Shown here: piece by piece, positions 1 through 8,647 of the stretch
Numbering within the stretch: the first letter of the stretch is position 1
Layout of the letters: every line of letters starts with the position of its first letter
Origin: Algibacter mikhailovii
GTDB taxonomy: Bacteria; Bacteroidota; Bacteroidia; Flavobacteriales; Flavobacteriaceae
Assembly: GCF_014651495.1 (NCBI RefSeq)
Contig: NZ_BMWZ01000010.1
Coordinates: 26,611 to 90,610, forward strand
Direction of reading: 5' to 3'
Length of the DNA stretch: 64,000 nt
Made by a program: the position numbers and the translations under genes
Notes under the pieces: generated by a model
Seen by the model: only the letters and a program-made list of their open reading frames with translations
What the model was told of the DNA's origin: nothing
Database searches by the model: none

Positions 1-1565
1 CCATTTCCGTGATTATCCAATACTTCATTAAACTTCTTATACCCTTTAACCTGAATTATTTTATATAAATCTTGTCTGTTTAAATCAAAGTGTTCACAAA
101 CAGAATCCTTAACCTCAATACCTAAAGACTTAAGTGTTGCATTGGTTAAATCTGCTACCATAGGTTTACAACCCCCACAGCCAGTACCTGCTTTAGTACA
201 ACTCACTACACCTGCTAAATCTGTTGCTTCTCCATTTTCAATAACACCACAAATTTGTCCTTTAGTCACACTTTCACAAGAACATATTTGAGCTTCATCA
301 GGTAAATCCATTACATCACCTAGTACAGCCCCACCTTCACTAGCAGGCAAAATTAATTGTGAAGGATCTTCTGGAATGGCCATAGCGTTTAAGTATACCT
401 GATGTAGCATACTGTAATCGGATGCATCTCCAACTAGAATACCTCCTAATAATGTTTTACCATCAAGACTAACATTAATTCGTTTATATAAATGTTGTGT
501 TTTATTTTCAAATATAATTGAATGCCCTTTTGAAGCAGGCATGAAAGGCTCTCCAAAACTTGCTACATCCACACCAATTAATTTTAATTTAGTTGACATA
601 TCAATATCAGCAGGCATTACAGCCTCAGTATTACCAATGATTTGCTCAACAGCCACCGCAGCCATATCATACCCAGGAGCTACTAATCCATATATCATTT
701 GATTATAAAGTGCTATCTCACCAATGGCGTAGATATTTTCGTCTGAGGTTTTCATGGTATTATCAACTACAATACCTCCACGAACTCCAACTTCCAGACC
801 ACAAGCACGACCTAGTTCATCTCTTGGACGAATACCAGCTGACACGATTAGCATATCAACATCCAAAAAATCATCCTCGCCAAACTCCATCCCCGTGATG
901 GCTCCATCACCTAAAACTTGATTCGTAGCCTTACTTAAATGGATGTTTAGACCTATCGATTCTAATTTCAATTTTAAAACTTGAGAACTTCTAGAATCCA
1001 ATTGTCTTGGCATTAACTTGGGTGCAAACTCCACTATATGTGGTTCTAACCCCATATCCATTACGGCTTTACCTGCTTCTAAACCTAATAACCCACCACC
1101 AAGAACAGCAGCTCTTGCGTCAGGTTTTTCAGCCTTTAGTTTAGCAGCATAAGCCAACATACCTTCTAAATCTTCAATGGTTCTATATACAAATACGCCC
1201 TCTTTTTCAACACCTTTAATTGGCGGAACAAAAGGAGAAGAACCTGTAGCTAACACTAAATAGTCATATGAAAAATCACGGTCTCTTGCCGTCGTAATGG
1301 TTTTTGAAGTTCTATTGATGTCTGCAACGCGCTCCCCAGTAATTAAATCAATATTATTGTCGGCATACCATTCTGCGGTTGCCATCTCTAAAGCCTTTGC
1401 GTTTTGGCTTTCAAAAAACTCACTTAAATGCACTCTGTCATAAGCTGGTCTTGGTTCTTCACCAAAAACCGTTATTTTAAAGTCCTTACTCTCAGCCTTT
1501 TCAACAAATTTTTCACAAAATTTGTATCCAACCATTCCATTTCCAACTACAATAATATGTTGCAT
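1..1565 (-). CDS. nirB: Nitrite reductase large subunit NirB, 3' end cut off by the window
   Basis: This is the N-terminal ~521 residues of an NAD(P)H-dependent assimilatory nitrite reductase, which reduces nitrite to ammonium in the cytoplasm. Translation from the ATG at 1565 gives an FAD-binding start with VGNGMVGY at residues 6-13. A second dinucleotide-binding loop (VLGGGLLGLEAG) lies at about 154-165. A BFD-type [2Fe-2S] domain has a CSC pair near 424-426 and a CGGC pair near 462-465. The ferredoxin-like and sirohaem/4Fe-4S domains of the usual ~830-residue protein must lie beyond position 1. Other FAD-dependent oxidoreductases share the first part, but the BFD domain at this position points to NirB. 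It is the last gene in the window of a leftward run of molybdenum and nitrogen redox genes, 158 bp after the FdhF-like gene, so it probably has its own promoter. Confidence 0.9.
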   Translation of the reverse strand, partial: MQHIIVVGNGMVGYKFCEKFVEKAESKDFKITVFGEEPRPAYDRVHLSEFFESQNAKALEMATAEWYADNNIDLITGERVADINRTSKTITTARDRDFSYDYLVLATGSSPFVPPIKGVEKEGVFVYRTIEDLEGMLAYAAKLKAEKPDARAAVLGGGLLGLEAGKAVMDMGLEPHIVEFAPKLMPRQLDSRSSQVLKLKLESIGLNIHLSKATNQVLGDGAITGMEFGEDDFLDVDMLIVSAGIRPRDELGRACGLEVGVRGGIVVDNTMKTSDENIYAIGEIALYNQMIYGLVAPGYDMAAVAVEQIIGNTEAVMPADIDMSTKLKLIGVDVASFGEPFMPASKGHSIIFENKTQHLYKRINVSLDGKTLLGGILVGDASDYSMLHQVYLNAMAIPEDPSQLILPASEGGAVLGDVMDLPDEAQICSCESVTKGQICGVIENGEATDLAGVVSCTKAGTGCGGCKPMVADLTNATLKSLGIEVKDSVCEHFDLNRQDLYKIIQVKGYKKFNEVLDNHGN

Positions 1566-1629
1566 AAATTACGTATTTGAAAACAAAACTAAGTATTTTT
1601 ACTTATTTTTATTCAATTAAAAGAAAGTA

Positions 1630-1665
1630 TTTTACGTAAAAAGATGATTATTATCAAATTGATAA
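1630..1665. promoter_or_regulatory. Two palindromes in the nirB upstream region
   Basis: The 158-bp gap in front of nirB holds a perfect 12-bp palindrome at 1630-1641 (TTTTACGTAAAA) and, ten bases on, a perfect odd-centred 15-bp palindrome at 1651-1665 (TTATCAAATTGATAA). They lie 65-100 bp upstream of the nirB start, where an activator or repressor of nitrite assimilation could bind. Which regulator is not known, and AT-rich DNA makes short palindromes by chance, so this is only a candidate. Confidence 0.3.
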
Positions 1666-1723
1666 ATTGGATTAAGAATAATTGATTATTACTAAAATAA
1701 GGGGTTTAGATTTTACTGAAAAC

Positions 1724-4018
1724 TTAAATATTCTCAATAGTGATTATAACGCTCTTTGACGCGGGAGTCTTTGCTGTATGCGCAAAACTATCTAAAGGTA
1801 CTAGCACATTGGTTTCAGGAAAATAGGTGGCACAACAGTTTTTGGGTATATCAAAACCAACCACTTTAAATTTATTGGCTCTACGGATTACACCTTTAAA
1901 TTCAGATTTAAGATTAACGACATCATAGTCTTTTAAATTACGTAGTTTCATATCTTCCCTATTCATAAAAATGATTCGTCTTTCATTAAAAACACCTCTA
2001 TATCGGTCATCTAAGCCATAAATAGTGGTATTAAATTGATCATGACTACGGATGGTCATCATAATTAATTCATCGCCTTTTAATTGCCATTCCGGTAGTT
2101 TATTGATTGAAAAATTAGCACGTCCCGTTTTGGTTTTAAACGCCCTATTACGTGCCCCATTAGGCAAATAAAAACCAGATGGATTCTTAATCTTCTTATT
2201 GTAATCCTTAAACCCATCAACAACCTCTGCAATATCATTTCGGACTAAATCATAATCATCTTGATACGCCAACCAATTAATTTTTGATCGTCCCCTTAAT
2301 GTGGCATTTGCAATACCACAAACCACGGCCACTTCACTTATTAAGTCATTTGAACAGGGTTCTAAAACCCCTTTTGTAGAAGATACCACACCCATAGAAT
2401 TTTCTACACTTTGGGTTTGTACTCCGGTTTTTTGATAGTCCTTCTCCGCACGTCCTAAACATGGAAAAATGAGAGCCTCTTTACCCGTAACAAGGTGAGA
2501 ACGATTCAATTTAGTACTTACATGGACCGTAAGATTACAATTAGCCATAGCTTGCGAAGCATATGCAGTATCCGGAACAGCGGAAATAAAATTCCCACCC
2601 ATACCAAAAAACACTTTTACCTTATTCTCATACATCGCCTTAATAGCTTCTATTACCGAATACCCATGTTTTACTGTTGGCTTAAACCCGTATTTCGCTT
2701 CAATTTTATCTAAAAACGCTTGTGGCGCAGCTTCCCAAATACCAACAGTTCTATCGCCCTGAACATTGGAATGCCCGCGAACAGGACACGTTCCTGCCCC
2801 TTCTTTACCTATACTGCCTTTCAATAATAGTAAATTAACCAACTCTCGAATATTATCCACTGCATTTTCGTGCTGGGTTAAGCCCATGGCCCAACAAATA
2901 ATGATATTATCATTATTCAGAATTAATTCAAATGCCTTATCAAATACATCTTTTGATACCCCAGAGGCTTTTAAACACGCTTCAAAATTATAGGTTTTTA
3001 TATCTGAAATAAAATCATCATAACCATTGGTGTACGTTTCAATAAAAGCCTTATCAAAAACATTACCCTGCTCCTCTTCTTTAGCCAAAAGTTTTAATAA
3101 TATGGCTTTGAAAAAAGCGACGTCACCATTTATAGTGACAGGCACAAAAACATCGGAAAGCTTGGTTCCTCCAGTAAGCATTTTAATTGGATTTTGTGGA
3201 TCCGTAAATTTCATTAAACCCGCCTCTGGCAATGGATTAATTGCAATTATTTTACCGCCATTCTTTTTAGTTTTCTCTAAAGCAGATAACATCCTGGGAT
3301 GATTAGTTGCTGGATTTTGCCCAACAACCATGACCAAATCTGCTTTGTATAAGTCCTTTAAAGTAACAGAGCCTTTGCCAATACCTAAGGTTTCAGAAAG
3401 CGCACTTCCACTGGCCTCATGGCACATATTAGAACAATCTGGTAAATTCGCAGTACCAAACTCTCGCACAAATAATTGGTATAAAAAAGCAGCTTCGTTT
3501 GTGGTTCTTCCAGAGGTATAAAATACCGCCTCATCTGGATGATCTAAAGCATTTAAATGCGCAGCCACCTTTTCAAAAGCCTTTTCCCAAGAAATAGGTT
3601 CGTAATTTGCACTACCCTCAGCTAAAAACATTGGTTCAGCTAGTCGACCCGATTTACCGATTTCAAAATCAGACCATTCCGATAAATCATCGATCGTGTG
3701 TTTTGCGAAAAAGTCTCGGGTAATTAATTTGTTTTGCATTTCTTCGGCCATGGCTTTTAAACCATTTTCACAATACTCACCTAATACAGAGCGCTCATCA
3801 TCTGGATCCGGCCATGCACAACCTGGACAATCAAAACCACCTTTTTGATTTAAATTAGTAGATATTTTAAAAATATTATTTGGCTTAATATATTTAAAAG
3901 CATGGGAAGTTGCCGCAACTATTCCCCCCAATCCAGCCGAATTTGTTGGAGGTGTTTTTATTTTCAAATTATCGAGAGTTTCAGGTGTCAACCCTTTGTC
4001 TATAGGTGATTTGCTCAT
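1724..4018 (-). CDS. FdhF/YdeP-family molybdopterin oxidoreductase
   Basis: The 764-residue protein is of the formate dehydrogenase-alpha-like FdhF/YdeP family, cytoplasmic bis-MGD enzymes whose physiological substrate is mostly unknown. The N-terminal CPGCAWPDPDD stretch (CPGC at 64-67) is typical of this family. The molybdopterin oxidoreductase core follows, with a cysteine in NMCH (197-200) near where formate dehydrogenases carry their metal-ligating Cys/Sec. A dinucleotide-binding domain occupies roughly the last 130 residues. There is no in-frame UGA, so it is not a selenoprotein. There is no Tat signal. It begins at ATG 4018, 69 bp after the nucleotidyltransferase gene, and may be the last member of that operon. 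Its place before nirB suggests a role near nitrogen redox metabolism, but it is not a recognisable NasA/NapA nitrate reductase. Confidence 0.85.
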   Translation of the reverse strand: MSKSPIDKGLTPETLDNLKIKTPPTNSAGLGGIVAATSHAFKYIKPNNIFKISTNLNQKGGFDCPGCAWPDPDDERSVLGEYCENGLKAMAEEMQNKLITRDFFAKHTIDDLSEWSDFEIGKSGRLAEPMFLAEGSANYEPISWEKAFEKVAAHLNALDHPDEAVFYTSGRTTNEAAFLYQLFVREFGTANLPDCSNMCHEASGSALSETLGIGKGSVTLKDLYKADLVMVVGQNPATNHPRMLSALEKTKKNGGKIIAINPLPEAGLMKFTDPQNPIKMLTGGTKLSDVFVPVTINGDVAFFKAILLKLLAKEEEQGNVFDKAFIETYTNGYDDFISDIKTYNFEACLKASGVSKDVFDKAFELILNNDNIIICWAMGLTQHENAVDNIRELVNLLLLKGSIGKEGAGTCPVRGHSNVQGDRTVGIWEAAPQAFLDKIEAKYGFKPTVKHGYSVIEAIKAMYENKVKVFFGMGGNFISAVPDTAYASQAMANCNLTVHVSTKLNRSHLVTGKEALIFPCLGRAEKDYQKTGVQTQSVENSMGVVSSTKGVLEPCSNDLISEVAVVCGIANATLRGRSKINWLAYQDDYDLVRNDIAEVVDGFKDYNKKIKNPSGFYLPNGARNRAFKTKTGRANFSINKLPEWQLKGDELIMMTIRSHDQFNTTIYGLDDRYRGVFNERRIIFMNREDMKLRNLKDYDVVNLKSEFKGVIRRANKFKVVGFDIPKNCCATYFPETNVLVPLDSFAHTAKTPASKSVIITIENI

Positions 4019-4087
4019 TCACCAAATATAGCAAATACTTAACTAAATTGAAGGAAAACATTAGCTTCACAAAAAACATAAAATCAA

Positions 4088-4726
4088 TTAAATGTTGTCC
4101 GTAGAAGAATTAGCAGCTCTCAATTGTTTTAAAACTCGCCTATAATCTTCTTTAGTATCGATGTCGATATTCTCGAAACCCGGGTTTAGCAGAATCAATT
4201 TTTCCTTTTGTTTTATTAACACGTCTTTAGCACCATTATCTCCATTTAAAAGCGCTAATTCAGAAAAGTAGCTACTATCAAATAATGCTGGCACCCCCAT
4301 TTTATTGTTATCATATGAGGTCCCTATAATCATAGCCTCTCCATTTTTGAATCGGGCAAGCATGTTTTCTATATAAATTGGGGTTACAAAAGGTTGGTCG
4401 GCTAGAACAAATAAAACGCCTTCCATATTTTGTTTTGATTCTAAAATATGACTTACCGCACAGGCAATAGAACTACCCAGCCCCATATGCCAATTTGAAT
4501 TAACAATGGCGGAGATGGAATCATCCTGAATACTATGGGCTACTGTTTCGCTATGTGCACCTAGAACGACAACAATGTCGGCTACTTTAACTTCTTTTAT
4601 CGTTTTTATAGCATGCCTAAGTAATGTTGATCCTCCCCAATCCAAGAGCTGTTTAGGCTTTCCCATTCGGCTAGAAGCGCCTGCCGCTAAAATAACTACT
4701 GCAATATTAGAGCTATGCTTAGTCAC
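4088..4726 (-). CDS. MobA/MocA-like molybdenum cofactor nucleotidyltransferase
   Basis: The 212-residue protein has the NTP-transferase signature AAGASSRMGKPKQLL (residues 14-28) and an LADQP motif near 107-111. These mark the GT-A-fold enzymes that attach CMP or GMP to molybdopterin; MocA makes the cytosine dinucleotide form used by xanthine dehydrogenase-type enzymes. The start is a GTG at 4726 that directly follows the TAA of the upstream XdhC-family gene, so the two are translationally coupled. Its place behind the Mo hydroxylase subunits and XdhC supports a job in cofactor maturation for that enzyme. Whether it transfers CMP or GMP cannot be told by eye. Confidence 0.85.
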   Translation of the reverse strand: MTKHSSNIAVVILAAGASSRMGKPKQLLDWGGSTLLRHAIKTIKEVKVADIVVVLGAHSETVAHSIQDDSISAIVNSNWHMGLGSSIACAVSHILESKQNMEGVLFVLADQPFVTPIYIENMLARFKNGEAMIIGTSYDNNKMGVPALFDSSYFSELALLNGDNGAKDVLIKQKEKLILLNPGFENIDIDTKEDYRRVLKQLRAANSSTDNI

Positions 4727-5749
4727 TTATTGTATGGAATGAATACTTCCCTTCTTTTCATTGAGAGACATGGGGTGGCGTTTTCTTGTAAAAGCTAATA
4801 TTTCTGACACAATGGAAACAGCAATTTCTTGGGGCGTTTCAGAACCTATATTAAGTCCGGCTGGGCCATGTACTTTTTCTAGGAACCTATTGGAAATGTC
4901 TGGACAGTATTCTATAAATTGTGATAATAAATCCTCCCTTCTTTTACTAGGCCCTAGTAATCCTATGTAGCTAGGTGTTGTATCCTTCAGAGCGACCAAA
5001 TAACGCAAATCATATGCAAAATTATGGGTCATTAACACCACAGCTGTATGTTCATCTATTTGTGACACATCAGCACTTTCCGGAGTTAAAGCATAGAAAC
5101 TTTGAGTACCTGGAAAATCAGTAATAGACTTGTGTTCCTGAAGGCCTGCCATTATGGTTACTACCCACCCTGTGAGTGCCGCATATTGACATAGTTGAAC
5201 AGCATCGTGCTCAGCACCAACAATAACTAACTTAAAACAAGGTGGCATCTCTTGTTCAAAGGATAATAATCCCATGACACGTTCCACCTTATTATCTTTA
5301 TTCAAAGGATACAAGTCACCACTTATTTCAACATAAGAGCCATAATCAATATTTGTCTTGTTATTCTTTTCAAAATAAGACTTGACCTGAAAAATTTCTC
5401 GTTTTTTAATACAATTAGAAAATTCAGAAACTAAAAGTTCATTCGGGTTAAAAAGCTCTATTAATATATATAACACACCTTCACAACCTAAACGGTACCG
5501 ACCATCATAGGTCATTACCTTTGATTGACCCGTTTTAAAAACAGACTTAGAATGCAGCAATATCTCTTTTTCAACACAGCCTCCGCTTACGGCTCCAATC
5601 ATTTTGCCATTTTCAAGAATAAGCATTCTTACTCCAGGTCTGCGGTAAGAAGAACCATCTAAAGCAACAACTGAGGCCAAAACAGACTTAAGGCCTGTCG
5701 CATTTGCCTTTACCCCTTCTTCTACAATGTTTTTAAACTCGTGTGTCAT
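4727..5749 (-). CDS. XdhC/CoxI-family molybdenum hydroxylase maturation protein
   Basis: The 340-residue protein has the XdhC_CoxI N-terminal domain (GGCVEKEI around residues 55-62) and a Rossmann-like C-terminal domain of about residues 170-320. XdhC proteins bind and sulfurate the molybdenum cofactor and hand it to xanthine dehydrogenase-family apoenzymes. It sits between the Mo-binding subunit gene (64 bp upstream) and the nucleotidyltransferase, which it abuts without a gap, giving the order 2Fe-2S subunit, Mo subunit, XdhC, MobA-like. The ATG at 5749 is the clear start. Confidence 0.88.
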   Translation of the reverse strand: MTHEFKNIVEEGVKANATGLKSVLASVVALDGSSYRRPGVRMLILENGKMIGAVSGGCVEKEILLHSKSVFKTGQSKVMTYDGRYRLGCEGVLYILIELFNPNELLVSEFSNCIKKREIFQVKSYFEKNNKTNIDYGSYVEISGDLYPLNKDNKVERVMGLLSFEQEMPPCFKLVIVGAEHDAVQLCQYAALTGWVVTIMAGLQEHKSITDFPGTQSFYALTPESADVSQIDEHTAVVLMTHNFAYDLRYLVALKDTTPSYIGLLGPSKRREDLLSQFIEYCPDISNRFLEKVHGPAGLNIGSETPQEIAVSIVSEILAFTRKRHPMSLNEKKGSIHSIQ

Positions 5750-5813
5750 ATGCTAAAACTACCAAAAAAGCCTTTTAAAGAAAGGCTTCTTTTTATCATA
5801 AATCAATATTATT

Positions 5814-8033
5814 TTATCCTAATACCTTTTCTGAAACATTCATATTATTCATATAAGGTTGCTTTCTCAATCGCTTTCCTGTTGCTTTATAAATGGCGTT
5901 TGCAACGGCAGCTCCTACGGGAGGTAAAGTGGGTTCTCCCAAACCAGTAGGATCAATATTACTTTCTATAAAATGCACATCTACCTTTGGGGTTTGCCCG
6001 ATTCTGATGAGTTGAAACGTATTAAAATTATTAGACTGCGGGACACCATTATTAAAACCAAAATCAGAATACATAGCATGCCCTATGCCGTCTAAAACAC
6101 CACCCTTTATTTGATTCATGGCACCAAGGGGATTTACTACTATACCACAATCTACAGCACAAGTGACCTTTACAACATTAGGCACACCATTTTCCATAGT
6201 GATATCCGCAACTTCGGCAACGTGGGTATTATGACAATAATAAACAGATAATCCCTGATAAACACCTGGCTTGGTATTTCCCCAATTGGATTTTTCAACA
6301 ACTAATTTTAAAACGCCCTGTAAGCGTTCGGGGCTATATTCTATGTTCGGTTCTGGATTGTTCTTAGCTTTCTCAAGCAGGTCCATATGCAACCTCACAC
6401 GATCTATTTTTAAAACCTCAGCAAGTTCATCAAAGAAACTTTGTTCTGCACTTGCCAAGAAATTGGTATAAGGGGCTCTCCAAGCTCCAGTTGTTATATT
6501 ACTTTTATAGTTTGCAGAATCAACCTGATAATTTTCAATGGCTGCAGCCGGAAAAAAATTAGGTATTAGTCCATACATATTACCATTAATACATGCTTCT
6601 TTCAAATGATACCCCGTTAGTTTACCATCCTTAATGGAAGCTGCTATTTTATATTTGGTAGCAGGCCTGTAAACACCTGTAGTCATGTCATGCGCTCTTG
6701 AAGAAACCATTTTTATAGGTTTTTTAACCGCATTAGAAATCTCCGCAGCTTCATACACAAAGTCCCCATAAAGTCGGCGTCCAAAACCACCACCCATTCT
6801 AGTCATCTCAACATGAACATCCTCAATATCACGTTCTAGAAGTTCAGAAACAACTTTCTGAGCAGATGCCGGTGTTTGAATAGGGCCTACCAAATGTACT
6901 TTTTCCGGTGTTACATTGGCATAGAAATTCATGGGCTCTAAACAGTTATGCGGTAAAAATGGTGCTTCATAAACACGTTCTAAAACAGCATCTGCTTCAG
7001 CAAAAGCTTTATTTATATCACCATCTGAACGTCTTGTTTTTAAACTATCACCATCCAAGAGGTCAAATAAAACTTTATCGTGATCTTCTGTACTTTCTAG
7101 TTCTGATTCTATTTTCCAATGGGCCTTAATAGCCTTTAACCCCTTCATGGCATCCCAAGTGGTTTTTCCAATAACTACCACTTTATCAGAAGAACTCATT
7201 TGCATAGACCAATTCTTTTTACCACTATCATTATAGGCTCTTAATTTTTCACCTATGGTTATTACGTCCACCACCCCGGGTAAAATTCGGGCACCAGAAT
7301 CATCAAAAGATTCCAAAACCTGACCAAAAGCAGGCGGCCTTAAAACTGCAGCATACAACATGCCTTCTGCCTTATAATCTAAACCATAAAGTGGTTTACC
7401 TGTTATAATTTTATCAATATCAACATTGCCTTTTCCTTGACCTATAATTTTAAAATCTTTAGGGTCTTTTAACGTAACATCCTCTGGAACCTCAAGAACA
7501 GCAGCTTCTAATACCACATCGCCATAACCTAAAGTTTCACCTTTACTATTCGATATGACGCCCTCTTTAACAGTACATTCCGATGCTTCTACCTGCCATC
7601 TTGCAGCAGCTGCATTGACCAACATTTGTTTAGCCGTAGCCCCCGTTTGGCGCAACGCTTCCCAACCATGGCGGATAGACTGACTCCCTCCAGCCATTTG
7701 TCTTGTATAATTTTTAGTATCTAAAGGGGCTTGAACTACATGAACATCACCCCAAGCTACCTCTAGCTCTTCGGCGATAATCATGGGCATGGATGTTTTC
7801 ACGCCTTGACCAATTTCTGGATTAGGCGAAAAAATGGTTACTTTTCCTTCTTCGGAAATTTTTATAAAGGCATTAAAGTCATTGTAGTTTAATTGACTTA
7901 AATCTATAGGAAGTTCTACTTCTGATTTACAGGCGTTAAATAAGTTAAACCCTATTATCATTCCACCACTAGCCAATGCAGATGACTTTAAGAAGGCTCT
8001 TCTACTGAATGTTGTTGTTTTTGAAGGTCTCAT
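5814..8033 (-). CDS. Exported molybdopterin-binding subunit of a xanthine dehydrogenase-family oxidase (IorB type)
   Basis: The 739-residue protein is the large subunit of an aldehyde/xanthine/isoquinoline oxidoreductase of the two-subunit type. It starts with a twin-arginine signal (RRAFLK at 11-16, then a hydrophobic stretch ending near Cys35), so the folded enzyme is probably exported to the periplasm and may be lipid-anchored. Family landmarks are GGGFGRRLYGDF near residue 420, GAWRAPYTNF, and a C-terminal GLGEPTLPPVGAA in which Glu700 matches the catalytic glutamate. The 2Fe-2S subunit gene lies 21 bp upstream and XdhC downstream. No FAD subunit is present, so electrons probably go to a cytochrome or quinone. 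The substrate (an N-heterocycle or aldehyde) cannot be read from sequence. Confidence 0.9.
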   Translation of the reverse strand: MRPSKTTTFSRRAFLKSSALASGGMIIGFNLFNACKSEVELPIDLSQLNYNDFNAFIKISEEGKVTIFSPNPEIGQGVKTSMPMIIAEELEVAWGDVHVVQAPLDTKNYTRQMAGGSQSIRHGWEALRQTGATAKQMLVNAAAARWQVEASECTVKEGVISNSKGETLGYGDVVLEAAVLEVPEDVTLKDPKDFKIIGQGKGNVDIDKIITGKPLYGLDYKAEGMLYAAVLRPPAFGQVLESFDDSGARILPGVVDVITIGEKLRAYNDSGKKNWSMQMSSSDKVVVIGKTTWDAMKGLKAIKAHWKIESELESTEDHDKVLFDLLDGDSLKTRRSDGDINKAFAEADAVLERVYEAPFLPHNCLEPMNFYANVTPEKVHLVGPIQTPASAQKVVSELLERDIEDVHVEMTRMGGGFGRRLYGDFVYEAAEISNAVKKPIKMVSSRAHDMTTGVYRPATKYKIAASIKDGKLTGYHLKEACINGNMYGLIPNFFPAAAIENYQVDSANYKSNITTGAWRAPYTNFLASAEQSFFDELAEVLKIDRVRLHMDLLEKAKNNPEPNIEYSPERLQGVLKLVVEKSNWGNTKPGVYQGLSVYYCHNTHVAEVADITMENGVPNVVKVTCAVDCGIVVNPLGAMNQIKGGVLDGIGHAMYSDFGFNNGVPQSNNFNTFQLIRIGQTPKVDVHFIESNIDPTGLGEPTLPPVGAAVANAIYKATGKRLRKQPYMNNMNVSEKVLG

Positions 8034-8054
8034 TAGTTTTATTTTACAGGTTGA

Positions 8055-8516
8055 TTAACTTAAATTCTTAGACGCCACCTTAACAGCTTCTTCTATACTA
8101 TTATAAGAAGCGCACCTGCAAATATTTCCGTGCATGGCGTTTCTAATCTGAGATTCTGTTGGTTCTGGATTTTTATCCAAAAAAGCGGCAGCAGTCATAA
8201 TTTGTCCCGCCTGGCAATACCCGCATTGTGGAACATCTATGGCTTTCCATGCCTTTTGAACAGGATGATCTCCATGTTCAGAAAGTCCTTCTATAGTTGT
8301 AATATTCATACCTTCCGCTTGAGAAACCTGTACCAAACAGCTCCTCATCGCATTACCGTCTAAATGAATGGTACAAGCGCCACATTGGCCAATACCACAT
8401 CCATATTTGGTACCTACTAGGTTTAAATGATCTCTTAACACCCACATTAGAGGCGTATCCATATCTGCCTCAACAGTATGGGTTTTGTTATTAATTTTCA
8501 AATTGAATGTTGGCAT
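8055..8516 (-). CDS. 2Fe-2S subunit of the molybdenum hydroxylase (IorA type)
   Basis: The 153-residue protein has the two-cluster layout of xanthine dehydrogenase-family small subunits. Cys40, 45, 48 and 60 form the plant-ferredoxin-like site. Cys98, 101, 133 and 135 form the second site (QCGYCQAGQ and NICRC). It passes electrons from the molybdenum centre of the neighbouring large subunit. It has no signal peptide, so it presumably leaves the cell bound to the Tat-carrying partner. It is the first gene of the leftward operon. The divergent SLC13 transporter starts 131 bp away, so both promoters share 8517-8647. Confidence 0.93.
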   Translation of the reverse strand: MPTFNLKINNKTHTVEADMDTPLMWVLRDHLNLVGTKYGCGIGQCGACTIHLDGNAMRSCLVQVSQAEGMNITTIEGLSEHGDHPVQKAWKAIDVPQCGYCQAGQIMTAAAFLDKNPEPTESQIRNAMHGNICRCASYNSIEEAVKVASKNLS

Positions 8517-8647
8517 GATTATATTTAGGATAGTTTATTTAATGAATATGGTAAGGAAAGTACAAAAAAATTGAAGTTCAATTCCATAATCTAATTTATT
8601 TTAACATTGTTTTAGTAAGTTAGAGGATGAAAATAAACTAACCATTT

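Noticed and set aside
3027..3302. 91-residue and similar reading frames antisense to large genes
   Set aside because: They lie entirely within well-supported genes and show no protein-like features.
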